From Zygaena filipendulae (Eukaryota; Arthropoda; Insecta; Lepidoptera; Zygaenidae): a stretch of 64,000 nt of DNA. The DNA lies in assembly GCA_907165275.2 (NCBI GenBank), contig OU015662.1, positions 9,431,501 to 9,495,500 on the forward strand. The letters are read 5' to 3'. Position 1 is the stretch's first letter, and every line of letters begins with the position of its first letter. Shown piece after piece: positions 1-9,420 of the stretch. Made by a program: the position numbers and the translations under genes. The notes beneath the pieces were generated by a model, which had not been told where the DNA came from, made no database searches, and worked only from the letters and a program-made list of their open reading frames with translations.

Positions 1-287
1 ATTAGTGAACATGCCCATTATCAGAAATCAATTCATGTTTCCCAAAACCAATTCGTTCTTTCTAGTCTAGTCACAGAGAAAACAAGGTTTGGGCTGCCGG
101 ACTATCCTTTTTGTCTGGCATCCTCGCTTTTCAGAAAAATACGTGATAGGTATTTCAAAAAAAAGTAACAATTTATTGTAAAAAGGTTATGGCGATATTC
201 TACTATATACAGTACCTATACTAAAAGTAGATTAGGGAACAATATCGGGTTTGTTTGGTCTAATTGGATTTACTAGACGCACATAAC
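1..287. other. AT-rich sequence, nothing recognised
   Basis: No coding pattern, repeat family or RNA gene is recognised. Short ORFs here lack coding character. Confidence 0.5.
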
Positions 288-604
288 GGGCATGTTGACA
301 AATTTTTATTTTTTAGTCCGTCTTGTAGACTATTAAAAAATATTGGACACGTATTTTTTTCCTTTTTTTACGTACCTAATCAAAAAATAACGGCGATATA
401 TTGCGTAACGTCACAATTCTGACAGTTTGTATGGCAGTTTTAGCGGTTAGTGACGTCACGACCCCCTCACCCTCAATTTTAATGCGCTTTATCTCTGTAT
501 ATTTTAATTTATTAGAAAAAGCAAAAAATACGTGTCTATTGTTTTTTTATTTTCTAACTGACGGACTAATTAGAATTTTGATTTTCAAAAGTAGTCCACA
601 TCCC
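288..604. mobile_element. CRE-bearing MITE, copy 1
   Basis: A roughly 317-bp non-autonomous DNA element that recurs at about 9637-10036 and 25232-25552. The ends are imperfect inverted repeats: the left reads GGGCATGTTGAC...AGTCCGTC and the right end, read backwards, GGATGTGGACTAC...AGTCCGTC. The interior carries TTTAATGCGCTTTATCTCTG and a full CREB-type palindrome TGACGTCA at 451-458. A second site near 403 has decayed to TAACGTCA in this copy but is intact in the other two. No clear target duplication is seen, so superfamily is unassigned. The 75-residue ORF inside it is not conserved as protein. Confidence 0.7.
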
Positions 605-879
605 TATTCGCATATTACTTCTGCGTAGGTATACCTAATACTTACAATTAGAACAATCTTATATTACCTTCAAGAAGTAATCAAGTTAGTCACTCTCTCG
701 ATATTATTGCGTTTACCTAAAACGTCCCGATAAGCAATATCCTACAATTTACGGATACTGACAGCCCTTAGGGAATCCACGAAGCGCCCTTAACGGTGTT
801 TAGGTAAGTACCCACTGACTGAAGGCGGTATAATTACATTACGCGTGTATTATATTATTGCTTCGCACATATTTAGGTA
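605..879. other. AT-rich intergenic, nothing recognised
   Basis: No gene or repeat is recognised between the MITE and the next Helitron. Confidence 0.45.
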
Positions 880-880
880 C

Positions 881-1180
881 CAGCTGTGCCCCGCGGTTTC
901 ACCCGTGCGAAAGGTTTTTATACAACAACTTTTTTTCCCGACATCCGATTTGAATGAAACAAAGCCTATATGTAGCTTCAGGCTAAGCTTAATCTACCTG
1001 TGAAAACCGCATGACAATCTGTTCAGTAGGTTCGGAGATTATCGCGAACAGACAGACAGACAGAAATGAATTTTAAAAACTTTTTTTTGTGCTTGGTTCT
1101 TTTATCACCCCTCTCAATTTTAGGTAAAAATATTCGATGGACAGAATCGCGGATTCTACTCTTTTATTATAGTTTAGATT
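881..1180 (-). mobile_element. Helitron-derived fragment
   Basis: It starts at 881 with the reverse complement of a Lep1-type Helitron 3' end (CAGCTGTGCCCCGCGGTTTCA). It continues through GTGAAAACCGCATGACAATC, the conserved TTCAGTAGGTTCGGAGAT block and an ACAGACAGACAGACAG run. The centre is diverged and the 5' terminus is not clean. Confidence 0.6.
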
Positions 1181-1199
1181 AATATCTACTACTAGGTAC

Positions 1200-1338
1200 G
1201 ACCGGAGTGGCGCAGTAGGTCACCACGCCAACAAGAGTTTCCGGGTTCGATTCCCGTTGAGGGTGGGCTGTGTGATGAACATAGGGTTTTACACTTTCCT
1301 GCAGAGCGTATTTATAATTTAACAATATCTTCAGTATA
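1200..1338 (+). repeat. tRNA-derived SINE fragment
   Basis: The segment has an A-box-like GGAGTGGCGCAGTAGGTC and a B-box-like GGGTTCGATTCCC. These are the internal RNA polymerase III promoter boxes of tRNA genes. They are followed by the lepidopteran SINE body GTGTGATGAACATAGGGTTT. It is not a functional tRNA: no cloverleaf closes. It ends just before the Helitron at 1349. Confidence 0.65.
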
Positions 1339-1348
1339 TGTATAGATA

Positions 1349-1550
1349 ATCCTACTAATATTTTAAATTTGAAAGTGTGGATGTTTGGATGTTTCTTACT
1401 CAATCACGCAAAAACGGCTGAACGGATTTGGATGAAATTTGGTTGGCATGCACGTTGTCAGGTGTACGAGAAGGACATAGGGTACTTTTTATCCCGAAAT
1501 TCCCGCGGGAACTCCGCCATTACCGCGGGTGACACCGCGGGGCACAGCTA
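1349..1550 (+). mobile_element. Lep1-type Helitron, full-length
   Basis: This non-autonomous rolling-circle element starts TCCTACTAATATTTTAAA and ends GGCACAGCTA. The 3' hairpin made by CCGCGG...CCGCGG lies just before the terminus. Its end is directly fused to a second copy starting at 1551, giving a head-to-tail dimer. It has no replicase; movement would depend on an autonomous Helitron elsewhere. Confidence 0.8.
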
Positions 1551-1758
1551 ATATTATAAATGTGAAAGTGTGGAAGTTTGGATGTTTAGATGTTTGAATG
1601 TTTGTTACTAAATCACGCAAAAACGGCTGAACGGATTAGGATGAAATTTGGCACGCACGTTGTCAGGGGTACAGAAAAGGACATAGGGTACTTTTTATCT
1701 CTGAATTCCCGCAGGAACTCCGAAATTACCGCGGGTGAAACCGCGGGGGTCAGCTAGT
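1551..1758 (+). mobile_element. Lep1-type Helitron, second tandem copy
   Basis: It starts ATTATAAATGTGAAAGTGTG directly after the first copy and ends GGTCAGCTAGT with the canonical CTAG terminus. The internal ATGTTTGGATGTTT-type run is the unit that expands in other copies. Confidence 0.8.
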
Positions 1759-1867
1759 CAGGAATAAAGTTCCAGCACAGCTGCACATGCGTCATGCGCG
1801 CTGTTTTTTGCCATCAATTGACATTTAATGACGATGCCTCATCAAGCTTACTAAAGTCATCAATATA

Positions 1868-1961
1868 GGGTCAGCAATAGTTAATACGTTACCACTTTTG
1901 TCAGTCTTTGAACTTTATTGCTATGACAAAAGTGGTTACATATTGCTATTGGTGACTGTAC
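1868..1961. mobile_element. GTACAGTCA-type small MITE, copy 1
   Basis: A 94-bp near-palindrome. The left arm GGTCAGCAATAG...ACCACTTTTGTCA mirrors the right arm TGACAAAAGTGGT...GGTGACTGTAC, with a short centre AACTTTATTGCTA. Related copies lie at 41971-42100 and 50597-50695. Confidence 0.65.
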
Positions 1962-2213
1962 ATGCGGTTGACGTAATCGCGGAGGTGGGGTACGGCTGAG
2001 CCCCGGGGTGGGTCCGTTCGGCTTCCTTAAAAAGCGAAACCCTCTATCCAGAGACACATTCACAACAATGCGCACGCACTATGCTAACAAAGGTTCGCGT
2101 ACATACAGCGGTTGTACATAACGCTGTACATAACGCTCCGCTCACATGCCTTCGATATTTTTTTTTATAAAACGAATTAAAAAATACCTTTTAGAGTTTT
2201 TTGGTTCATTATT
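1962..2213. other. GC-richer intergenic patch, no gene seen
   Basis: The segment 1970-2040 is GC-rich (GGAGGTGGGGTACGGCTGAG) but has no convincing exon. A 64-residue minus-strand ORF crosses it without recognisable domains. Confidence 0.4.
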
Positions 2214-2405
2214 ACTAGCTGTGTCACGCGGGTGAAACCGCGTGAGTGTTGGAATTCCCGCAGGAACTCGCAATTTTTTTTAATACAAACTCAGTTCAGG
2301 GAAGAACTGAAATATTTCAAAATCAAAATTAGCCAAATCGGCCCAGCTATTCTTGAGTTTCAGCGAGACAAACGAACCGCAATTCATTTTTTCAAAATTC
2401 AAAGC
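2214..2405 (-). mobile_element. Diverged Helitron-like fragment
   Basis: It starts TACTAGCTGTGTCACGCGGG, contains GGAATTCCCGCAGGAACTC in inverted order, and ends in a degenerate body (CCAAATCGGCCCAGC). It is a mosaic of Helitron end modules rather than a clean copy. Confidence 0.5.
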
Positions 2406-2729
2406 TTAGAAAGTAGGTAAGTGATGGTGTTTTGTTCGTTAGCCATCAAGTTTTATTTTTATCGAGTTTCAGAACATCGACATTCAGGGCGTTGTCCGGC
2501 TTTCACATTGAGTTCGCCCTTGACAGTGACGGAGCAACGATTACCCCCAAGGGAATTGAAGCAAATTGAACCGATTACTTATCTTCGATATCTATATTTA
2601 CACACCTTTCTGTTGCTGGGCGGACAACTTCAACAATGAAATGTATACTTTGGCAAGACTGCGCTTATAAGTGTAGAATAAAAGAAGGGTTAGGTAGTTC
2701 AGCAGGTACCTATAGTGATCGATATATAA
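2406..2729. other. Intergenic, nothing firm
   Basis: A 72-codon plus-strand ORF (2421-2639) has no recognisable domain and no splice context that would support it. Confidence 0.4.
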
Positions 2730-2730
2730 C

Positions 2731-2972
2731 TTGCTGTCCCCCGTGGTTTCACCCGCGATAATTTCGGAGTACTCGCGGTAATTCCGTGATAAAAGTCCCC
2801 TTTGTCATCCAGGATCACTGTAGCTTCTTATAAGTGAAATAATTTTCAAAATCGATTCAGTAGATCCAGAGATTCCCCCCTACAACCTCACAAACTCTGG
2901 AGTGCCCGCGGGAATTCCGGGATAAAAAGTACCCTATATCATCAGCTTCCTTTAAGTGAAATAATTTCCAAA
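2731..2972 (-). mobile_element. Helitron mosaic
   Basis: Two partial Lep1-type 3' modules lie in the same orientation (CTGTCCCCCGTGGTTTCACC near 2732 and GGAGTGCCCGCGGGAATTCC near 2900). A stretch of the common body (AAATCGATTCAGTAGATCC) separates them. Confidence 0.6.
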
Positions 2973-3098
2973 ATAAGAAATTTGTTCGTAGGTTATCTAC
3001 TAACTTACAATTGTGAAGGTATATGGATTATGGAGTACAGAAATCCTATCACTTATGGTTGCCCGTCCGACGTAGGTAATCTCAAATCGATTTCCCTT

Positions 3099-3346
3099 AC
3101 TGCCGCACTCAGAGTCGACTTTAATGATTACTTAGTTAAGTATAGATTTTTAAAACAAAACTGCCGCAATCAGACAAGTTTAATAAATTAATGTTAATTG
3201 GCATTTAACTAATTAAGTTACATCTCATTGAATGCCAATTAACATTAATTTACTGAACGTCTCTGATTGCAGCAGTTTTGTTTTAAAAATCCGTACTTAA
3301 CTAAGTAATCATTAAAGTCGACTCTGAGTGCGGCCGTTAAACAGAA
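3099..3346. mobile_element. PIF/Harbinger-like palindromic MITE
   Basis: The two arms are almost perfect inverted repeats of about 115 bp (3099-3215 and 3228-3346) around a ~12-bp centre. The termini read CGGCCGCACTCAGAGTCGAC and its complement. TTA flanks each end (CTTACTGCC on the left, GCCGTTAAAC on the right), as expected for a 3-bp TTA target duplication. No transposase remains. A decayed relative lies at 13231-13362. Confidence 0.65.
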
Positions 3347-3485
3347 GGCAAAGATTCATAAATCACAAAAAAATTATGCTCTCGAAACGTTTTTACTGGT
3401 TTTTGTAGGTACCTACACTGTTGTATGAAAAATGAAAATCGATTCTCGTACGACACTTTTATTAATATTTTATTTATTAGATACT

Positions 3486-3640
3486 ATAGCTGTCCCCCGC
3501 GGCTTCACCCGCGTTAATTTCAGAGTTCCGCGAGAATTCTGGGATAAACTATACGTGTATCAATATATCTATTCGTGAAAACCGCGTGAAAATCCTAAAT
3601 TGTCGCGGGTGAAATTGCGACAATGGGAAATCTAGTATAT
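3486..3640 (-). mobile_element. Helitron fragment
   Basis: It starts TAGCTGTCCCCCGCGGCTTC with the 3' hairpin module. It carries the AACTATACGT...CTATTCGTGAAAACCGC body variant and ends in a second, oppositely placed module (TTGTCGCGGGTGAAATTGC). Confidence 0.6.
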
Positions 3641-3744
3641 AGGTATAAAAGCTTTTGTCTTGGAAAGCAAGTATGTAAACGTCGTGATACATGTAATACG
3701 AGAATTTTATATTATACCTACTATGGATATTATACCATAAACAC

Positions 3745-3850
3745 GCTCAGACTGGCAAGTGGAACTTCTTGTTAATCACACAAAGTTCATTTTCACCGGG
3801 AGTCGAACCCAGAACCTCTTGATTAGCGGCGAGGTATGGTCAACACTGTG
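3745..3850 (-). repeat. SINE fragment
   Basis: GGGAGTCGAACCCAGAACC near 3799 is the reverse complement of a B-box (GGTTCGACTCC type). It is preceded by CACAAAGTTCA, a SINE-body-like stretch. No tRNA cloverleaf is present. Confidence 0.5.
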
Positions 3851-4013
3851 CAAACCTGGTCATCGAGTAGATGACGTGTCAGATAATTATAATATAAAAT
3901 CAATATGACGTATTTCTCTTCGGAAAATAATGAGTTTAAAAAAAATCCATTCAATGTCAAAAAAAAGGAAAACACAAGTACAAGTACAAATTATAATTAT
4001 AGACCCCATTATT

Positions 4014-4033
4014 AAAGAAGAAGAAGAAGACAG
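4014..4033 (+). repeat. AAG microsatellite
   Basis: A short run of about six AAG units. Confidence 0.7.
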
Positions 4034-4290
4034 TGGAACTTACGCAATAAACGTGCAAAAGGCAGGTGTCACGTAACTGAAAATGGCTTTGGTGAAAAAG
4101 GGACACGGAATGTTCCAAAATAAGCTTGCACAACGTCGCGCCGCGCCGTCCTTTGGCTTGGGTGACGTCATACCCGTACGGATAGATTTTATGTATACCT
4201 GGTACTTACGTATTGTTAAAGGTAAATCGCCATTTGGAAAGGTAAGGATTGGAGAAGGTAAAGGTATCAAAGTTTCTTAGAGGTCAATGT
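4034..4290. other. GC-rich patch with CRE palindrome and two overlapping ORFs
   Basis: The patch CAACGTCGCGCCGCGCCGTC followed by TGACGTCA (4163-4170) stands out from the AT-rich surroundings. ORFs of 65 (+) and 76 (-) codons overlap here and neither is recognised. It could be a promoter fragment or part of an unclassified repeat. Confidence 0.35.
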
Positions 4291-4802
4291 ATAATGATAA
4301 AAAGATTTTTGACCACCAAACCTTCAAAAAATGGATGGTTCATGGTTTCGCTATTATAGATAGGCTATCAACCCGGTTCATGTCCGGTGCTTTGGTTTAA
4401 ACCCAATAAACGCCCAGGCTTTTATCAGGTTTAAACTAAGTGCTTGCCAAATGGGTTGATTGTCCTGCCAAATGGGTGTAATCTACCTAAGTAAGTATAT
4501 TTGTTTGTATGTTTGTTCACGCGATCGATGGTTACGATTCTTTTACTGGGGTATATACCTACATGAGGTACTTAGGTTATACTTATGTATAAAATTATAG
4601 GAATATTTTAGTTAATATAAGATATGAAAATTTCAATTAGTAACTGTTATTAAGTCATTACAAAAACAGACACTTTAATTTACATAATATATATGTAGAT
4701 CTATAGATTTAGGTGACAGTATAGCTGGCCAGCTGGCCATAATGTCTCCATAACTTCCCTCACCCGGTCCATGTCACAAACAATGTGTAAACATTATTAA
4801 GA
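4291..4802. other. AT-rich intergenic, nothing recognised
   Basis: Only short local repeats (GCCAAATGGGT twice near 4447-4476) are visible. Confidence 0.45.
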
Positions 4803-4803
4803 T

Positions 4804-5017
4804 ACTAGCTGTGCCCCGCAGTTTCACCCGCGGTAATTTCGGAGTTCCCGCAGGAATTCCGGGATAAAAAGTACTTCTCCTAAAAGTCCTTCTCTATACC
4901 CCTGACAACGTGCATAGCAAATTTCATCCAAATCCGTTCAGCCGTTTTTGCGTGATTGAGTAACAAACATCCAAACATTCACACTTTCACATTTATAATA
5001 TTAGTAGTAAGTAGGAT
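4804..5017 (-). mobile_element. Lep1-type Helitron, full-length
   Basis: It runs from ACTAGCTGTGCCCCGCAGTT to CACATTTATAATATTAGTAG, then GTAAGTAGGAT. A small insertion (GTAA) lies near the 5' terminus. The common core AAATCCGTTCAGCCGTTTTT is intact. Confidence 0.8.
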
Positions 5018-5319
5018 AAAGTACCGTTATAATTACTGCCGTCGTACGCATAAATGTGGGTACACCGTCAAACTTCTCACTCCCTCCCTGCCTACAGCCC
5101 TCCAAAGCCTTCCCGGAACGTTGTCACGCCACCGCTTCTAATTCCTCATACACTTTACATTACATAATACCTACATTTTTAATACCTTGTACCTTTCAGC
5201 TTCTGAAGATTTTACCTCCATAACAAATCTTCCATGATCGTTACGATATTTATAAAGTAAGTCATTATAATGTCTTTAAAGAGAGTCTAACACATAATAT
5301 AATAAGACCCTCAGATATA
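5018..5319. other. Intergenic, nothing recognised
   Basis: No gene, RNA or repeat signature is recognised. Confidence 0.45.
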
Positions 5320-5320
5320 T

Positions 5321-5542
5321 CTATACTAATAATATTATAAAGAGGAAAGATTTGATATTTTGTTTGTTTGTTTTATGTTTGTTTATGACGATTTAACTCA
5401 AAAACTACTGGACAGATTTCAAAAATTCTTTCACCATTAGAATGCTACATTATCTCTCAGTAACATAGGCTATATTTTAATCCGGAATTCCCGCGAGAAC
5501 TCCGAAATTACCGCGGTGCGGGTGAAACTGCGCGGAACAGCT
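5321..5542 (+). mobile_element. Lep1-type Helitron, AAAGAGGAAAG variant
   Basis: This copy starts TCTATACTAATATTATAAAG then AGGAAAGATTTGATA, the alternative 5' end of the family. It passes through TTTGAGTTAAATCG-like sequence in inverted sense and ends GCGCGGAACAGCTA. Copies at 31049-31254 and 20505-20690 share this 5' type. Confidence 0.75.
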
Positions 5543-5597
5543 ATTCTTAAAAGAAATCATCCACATAAAGTTTTGGGATGGAGCTCATATTATACTA

Positions 5598-5829
5598 CTA
5601 GCTGAGCCCCGCGGTTTCACCCGCGGTAATTTCGGAGTTCCCGTGGGAATTCCGGGATAAAAAGTACCCTATGTCTTTCTCTGTACCCCTGACAACGTGC
5701 ATGCCAAATTTCATCCAAATCCGTTCAGTCGTTTTTGCGTGATTGAGTAACAAACATCCAAACATCCAAACATCCAAACATCCAAACATCCAAACATCCA
5801 CACTTTCACATTTATAATATTAGTAGGAT
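5598..5829 (-). mobile_element. Lep1-type Helitron, best-preserved copy
   Basis: This is the reference copy in the window. The 3' terminus CTAG is at 5598 and is followed by T on the element strand. The 5' terminus reads ATCCTACTAATATTATAAAT and is preceded by A, so insertion between A and T is preserved. The terminal stem is CCGCGG...CCGCGG. Near the 5' end the octamer CATCCAAA is repeated about six times (5755-5800), against two in most copies. The element has no coding capacity; the 67-residue ORF inside it is an artefact of the repeat. Confidence 0.85.
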
Positions 5830-5847
5830 TACGGCGCAATCTCCTTT

Positions 5848-6050
5848 TGCATACTACACGTTGTCAGGGGTACAAAGAAGGGTACTTTTTGTTGTGAATT
5901 CTCGCGGGAACTCCGAACAACTATCTCTGGATCTGCTGAACCGATTTTAAAATTCTTTCACTTAAAGAAAGCTAAAGTGATCCTGAGTTACAAAGATTAC
6001 TTACGTTTAAACCCGGAATTCGAGCGGTAACTCCGAAATAACCGCGGGTC
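5848..6050 (+). mobile_element. Helitron fragments
   Basis: A 5'-truncated body (CACGTTGTCAGGGGTACAAA) and a second module (CCGGAATTCGAGCGGTAACT) lie in the plus orientation. The terminal CTAG is lost. Confidence 0.55.
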
Positions 6051-6587
6051 ATTTATATAGAAAACCCTAATACAATAAATTATAGTAAAGTTTTTAGCTT
6101 AATTACTAGGGTAACAGAGAACATTTATAACTCAGGTGAACATTGTGGATAACCCTCGTTTTTCCAAGTTGTATAATTACAGAAAAGTTTCAGAATTGCA
6201 GAATATAATATTTTGGGTGCCTACTTGCTTGTTAGTTATTAGTTTATTACGTTTTACTTTGAAGGTGATGATGAGTTAAATAATAAGAATGACCAAGTGT
6301 GAATTGATCTCGCGCACCGAGGGTTTCCAATATCTATAGGTATGTTAATAGTTAACTAGATAATGGGACAAACTTAACGTTGCCGTCGGAAATAGGCCGC
6401 AGTCAGTTTACCAACTGCAGATCAACTGATAATAATAAAATATTGTTTTTGTGTCACAACTATAAATTTGCGGTTTTCGGATTTTATGATACCATTTCTC
6501 CAAATTTCATGATTCAGCGTCAGCGGGAAGTACCAGTACGGGATGGGTAACGGACGAAGTTTTGAAGTCCTTGCGATTTTCGAAATA
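6051..6587. other. AT-rich intergenic, nothing firm
   Basis: A short inverted repeat around 6400-6430 (CAGTT...AACTG) is present. A 64-codon minus ORF has no recognisable features. Confidence 0.4.
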
Positions 6588-6615
6588 TGCAGCATAAACG
6601 GCCGTTTATGCTGCA
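6588..6615. repeat. 28-bp perfect palindrome
   Basis: The 14-bp half TGCAGCATAAACGG is followed immediately by its exact complement, with no loop. It ends where the next Helitron begins (CTAG at 6616). Confidence 0.85.
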
Positions 6616-6828
6616 CTAGCTGCCCCGCAGTTTTACCCGCGGTAATTTCGGATTTCCCGCAGGAATTCTAAGATAAACTATACGTATAAACCTCTCTCTT
6701 AAATTACTCTATCTATAAAAAAAAACGCATCAAAATCCGTTCGTCCGTCCGTAGTTCTAAAGATCTAAGCATACATAGGGACAGACAGACAGCGGGAAGC
6801 GACTTTGTTTTATACTATGCAGTGATAT
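6616..6828 (-). mobile_element. Helitron, GACAGACAGACAGCGG variant
   Basis: It runs from CTAGCTGCCCCGCAGTTTTA through AAACTATACG, CGCATCAAAATCCGTTCGTC and GACAGACAGACAGCGGGAAG to TTGTTTTATACTATGCAGTG. Its 5' terminus differs from the TAATATTATAAA type. The same variant recurs at 14444-14643, 15606-15825 and 17254-17455. Confidence 0.75.
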
Positions 6829-7398
6829 CTTCTGATTGTGTTGACTTAGAATTTTGATTTTTTCACAGTTCAAATTAATTGCAGATCTGAGTATTTGAAA
6901 TTAATTTCAACCTGATACTGTTACGCTTTACTGAGAAAACTGACTGACAAATAGACATACAGACAATGGAGTGATCCTTGAACGAAGTGATATTGAGGTA
7001 CCGTACCCTAAAAATGAATTACTTAGTAGGTGCTTAGGAGTAAAAGTTAGCCATCGTCATTGACCCGTATAAAACCTTTATAAAACTGCCTACATTGTGT
7101 TGTTGTGCTTAAAAATAATTTTATTGCGTTATTGCGTAAGACATTTTCCTTATTACGGACGAGATAATCTTCAGTATCTTTTAATAAGAAAATTTCAAAG
7201 AAACTTTTGTTCCGAATAGGTTTTTGAAGAACGCATGTAATAACTCAGGTAGGATAAAGAATTCAGATTCCAAAAGTTTTCCCTTAATCAGAATTTCAAA
7301 TAGAGGTTGAGAGGTTTTTTTAAATTAAAATTCATAAAGGCATGCAATTCCAAGAAATTCAAATTGAATTAGAAAAAAAAAATTGAGAAAATATTTCA
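6829..7398. other. AT-rich intergenic, nothing recognised
   Basis: No gene or repeat family is recognised. Confidence 0.4.
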
Positions 7399-7462
7399 AA
7401 GATTTCAAAGAAATTCTTAGAATCAGTACGACTACTGATTCTAAGAATTTCTTTGAAATCTT
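7399..7462. repeat. Perfect 30-bp stem hairpin
   Basis: Arms 7399-7428 and 7433-7462 are exact reverse complements separated by four bases (CGAC). The stem includes AAGAAATTC-type AT-rich sequence. A loop of four is too small for an ordinary animal pre-miRNA, so an origin by inverted duplication or as a replication artefact is more likely. Confidence 0.85.
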
Positions 7463-7555
7463 GTTCGAGCTTATAATAATTAACGTGGTTGATTTCTTGC
7501 GGGTGTTTCTTTGCTAAATACCCGCTCATAATATTATGCAGCATGTATTCTTCTG

Positions 7556-7775
7556 TATTTGTTCCCCGTGGTTTCACCGGCGGTAATTTCGGAGTTCCCG
7601 CGGGAAATACGGCATAAAAGTACCCTATGTCCTTCTCTGTACCCCTGAAAACGTGCATGCAAATTCCATGATGTTCGGTTGAGCCGTTGGGGCGTGAAGC
7701 GTAATAAACAGACAAACGAACGAACAAACAAACAAACTCACTTTCGCATTTCTAAAATTAGTAAGGATACTGCCA
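7556..7775 (-). mobile_element. Lep1-type Helitron
   Basis: It runs from TGTTCCCCGTGGTTTCACC to CACTTTCGCATTTCTAAAAT, then TAGTAAGGAT. Its interior GATGTTCGGTTGAGCCGTTGG is the GCCGTTRRGGCGTGAA variant with AAACAAACGAACG repeats. Confidence 0.75.
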
Positions 7776-7865
7776 GTGTCGAATTACAATTTACAAATAA
7801 TATTGAAACCATAGACAACACGCGATTTTCTCGTGGGATCCAGTTGCTTGCTCAGGGAACGCAAA

Positions 7866-7916
7866 ATGGTGGCTGGCCAGATGCTGCGTGCGTTCGCGTC
7901 ATCACGGTTGCCAATG
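7866..7916 (+). CDS. Candidate first exon, mitochondrial presequence-like (partial)
   Basis: The product is unrecognised. A 17-codon reading frame starts in a favourable context (GCAAAATGG) and encodes MVAGQMLRAFASSRLPM. It ends exactly at a GTAGGTAATG donor, in phase 0. The peptide has two arginines, several small and hydroxylated residues, no acidic residue and an LRAFASSR stretch. That pattern is typical of N-terminal mitochondrial targeting sequences. A 5' leader of about 90 bp separates it from the Helitron ending at 7775. No second exon in the right phase was found downstream, so the gene body must lie across a long intron or outside the window. It could also be chance. Confidence 0.35.
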
Positions 7917-8325
7917 GTAGGTAATGGTCTTAGATAATGGTGTATTATATCATCTGTGGAAATGATTTTCAATATTTTTACATTAAAATTCAATCGTTTG
8001 AATGCCAGTGTGAAAGTCAGTCTGTAGCGGTATTTAATTCCACGTCCAGTCCATGAACGTTTTGTTTGTAAGTTACTACCAAAAAAGAATACAACGCGAG
8101 AACGCGTTGCCTTATTTTAGTATGTACCTATATATATAAAATAGCCGTAAAAACTTGTACAATAACATCATATATACCTATTTACAGCAGACCGTAATAT
8201 TCCTTTCCCAATTGAATCAATAAAGCTAAGCGTGTAACCTATATTATTATTACGACATCTCAAAGCAGCAATTTCATAGTACAAAAAGGGTCGTTAATAT
8301 TTTAATGATCGTCATTTCTTTTCGT
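7917..8325. other. AT-rich sequence, nothing recognised
   Basis: This would be intron if the 7866-7916 exon is real. Confidence 0.35.
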
Positions 8326-8530
8326 CGACTATGAGGCGTTTTCCGAATAATCGACAAAATAATAAAAGTACGGCGTATCCCGGGATCGGTACAGGGTGAC
8401 CTTGATCTTGGCTGGCGTGACGTCATAAGGAAGGTGGAGGCCTGGAGCCTCCTTCCCGACCGACCCCGAATGCCTCCCACACCTGCGCTAGATCTCGCGG
8501 CAAACTGAACGCAGACAATGACATCTTTCA
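8326..8530. promoter_or_regulatory. GC-rich island with CRE palindrome
   Basis: A ~200-bp island is much richer in G+C than its flanks. It contains TGACGTCA at 8418-8425, a hairpin GGAGGCCTGGAGCCTCC near 8435 and CpG-rich sequence. A 94-codon minus ORF crosses it without domains. It looks like a promoter or first exon, but orientation is not decidable from the sequence. Confidence 0.3.
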
Positions 8531-8689
8531 CATTGAAACCGTTTGTATTAATGTGCAAAGATTATTTAATCAGTTAATGAGATTCGTTGGCTAATTGCAC
8601 TGAATAAATGACCGAACAGGATTTGCTTTGATGATAACAGATACAAAAAAAAAATTAACAGATAAACATAAATTAGTTTTTAGAATAAA

Positions 8690-8888
8690 CTAGCTGTGTA
8701 CCGCGGTTTCACCCGCGGTAATTTCGGAGTTCCCGCGGGAATTCCGGGATAAACAGTATACTATGTCCTGCTCAGCTGTACTCCTAAAAACGTGCATGTC
8801 AAATTTCATCCAAATCCGTTCAGCCGTTTTTGCGTGATTGAGTCACAAACATCCAAACATCCACACTTTCACATTTATATTAGTAGGA
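8690..8888 (-). mobile_element. Lep1-type Helitron, full-length
   Basis: It runs from CTAGCTGTGTACCGCGGTTT to CACATTTATATTAGTAGGAT, with the canonical AAATCCGTTCAGCCGTTTTT core. It is followed by a T-rich tract. Confidence 0.85.
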
Positions 8889-8985
8889 TGACCAGCATTT
8901 TTTTTTATCTCGAGTTCCAGATGGAATTTCGAAAAAATCGAAACATGAGTATCTAAGTTAGACCCTTGGCAATACAACAAAAAAA

Positions 8986-9190
8986 AAACGCATTCAATTT
9001 TGTGCAGCAGTTTTTGCGTAGCACGAATACAAACATACAGGCAGAAAGACAGACAAAACTTCTAAAAACGGTATTTTTGGCTTCTATATCACTCATAGAG
9101 TCGCCTAAGTTTATTATTTCTTATGTAGCTCCCATGTACAGACATCGACCTGTTACAATTTTATTATACTTATGTATAGAGACTATATTC
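8986..9190 (+). repeat. Lepidopteran interspersed repeat, diverged copy
   Basis: The block GCAGTTTTTGCGTAGCACGA, then a GACAGACAAAACTTCTAAAA stretch, then TGTACAGACATCGACC and TTTTATTATACTTATGTATA matches the tail at 30900-31046. The 96-codon ORF over it is not protein-like. Confidence 0.5.
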
Positions 9191-9329
9191 TCTGTTCCTT
9201 TTTTACACCATAAGAGTGAAACAATTCAAATGATACTAATTGTAAGTATAATTTGAACAATGTCAATGTTTACTGTTACGTACAAATTATGTACGTACCT
9301 ACATAATATATTATGTGATATTTCGCGTA

Positions 9330-9420
9330 ACGAAATGGAAGTGAAGTGATCTGTCCGCCACCCCACGGCGGAGCAGAGTAGCGCACCTCCGAGCCCCGTT
9401 GCCATGCAAAACTTCCTCAA
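9330..9420. other. GC-rich patch, possibly repeat-derived
   Basis: The patch CCACCCCACGGCGGAGCAGA...GAGCCCCGTTGCCATGC is compositionally unlike its neighbours. Minus-strand frames starting MATGLGGALL are open through it, but nothing is recognised. Confidence 0.3.

Noticed and set aside
1200..1290. tRNA gene
   Set aside because: A- and B-box-like motifs are present, but stems do not pair and the SINE body follows; same reasoning for 3745-3850, 25962-26080, 39758-39835 and 63302-63525.
4083..4280. 65-codon plus ORF in a GC-rich patch
   Set aside because: No domain, an equally long antisense ORF, and no splice or promoter context beyond a CRE octamer.
9226..9420. Minus ORF starting MATGLGGALLCSAVGW
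   Set aside because: The GC-rich part looks like a piece of a dispersed repeat and the frame runs into TACGTA-rich noncoding sequence.
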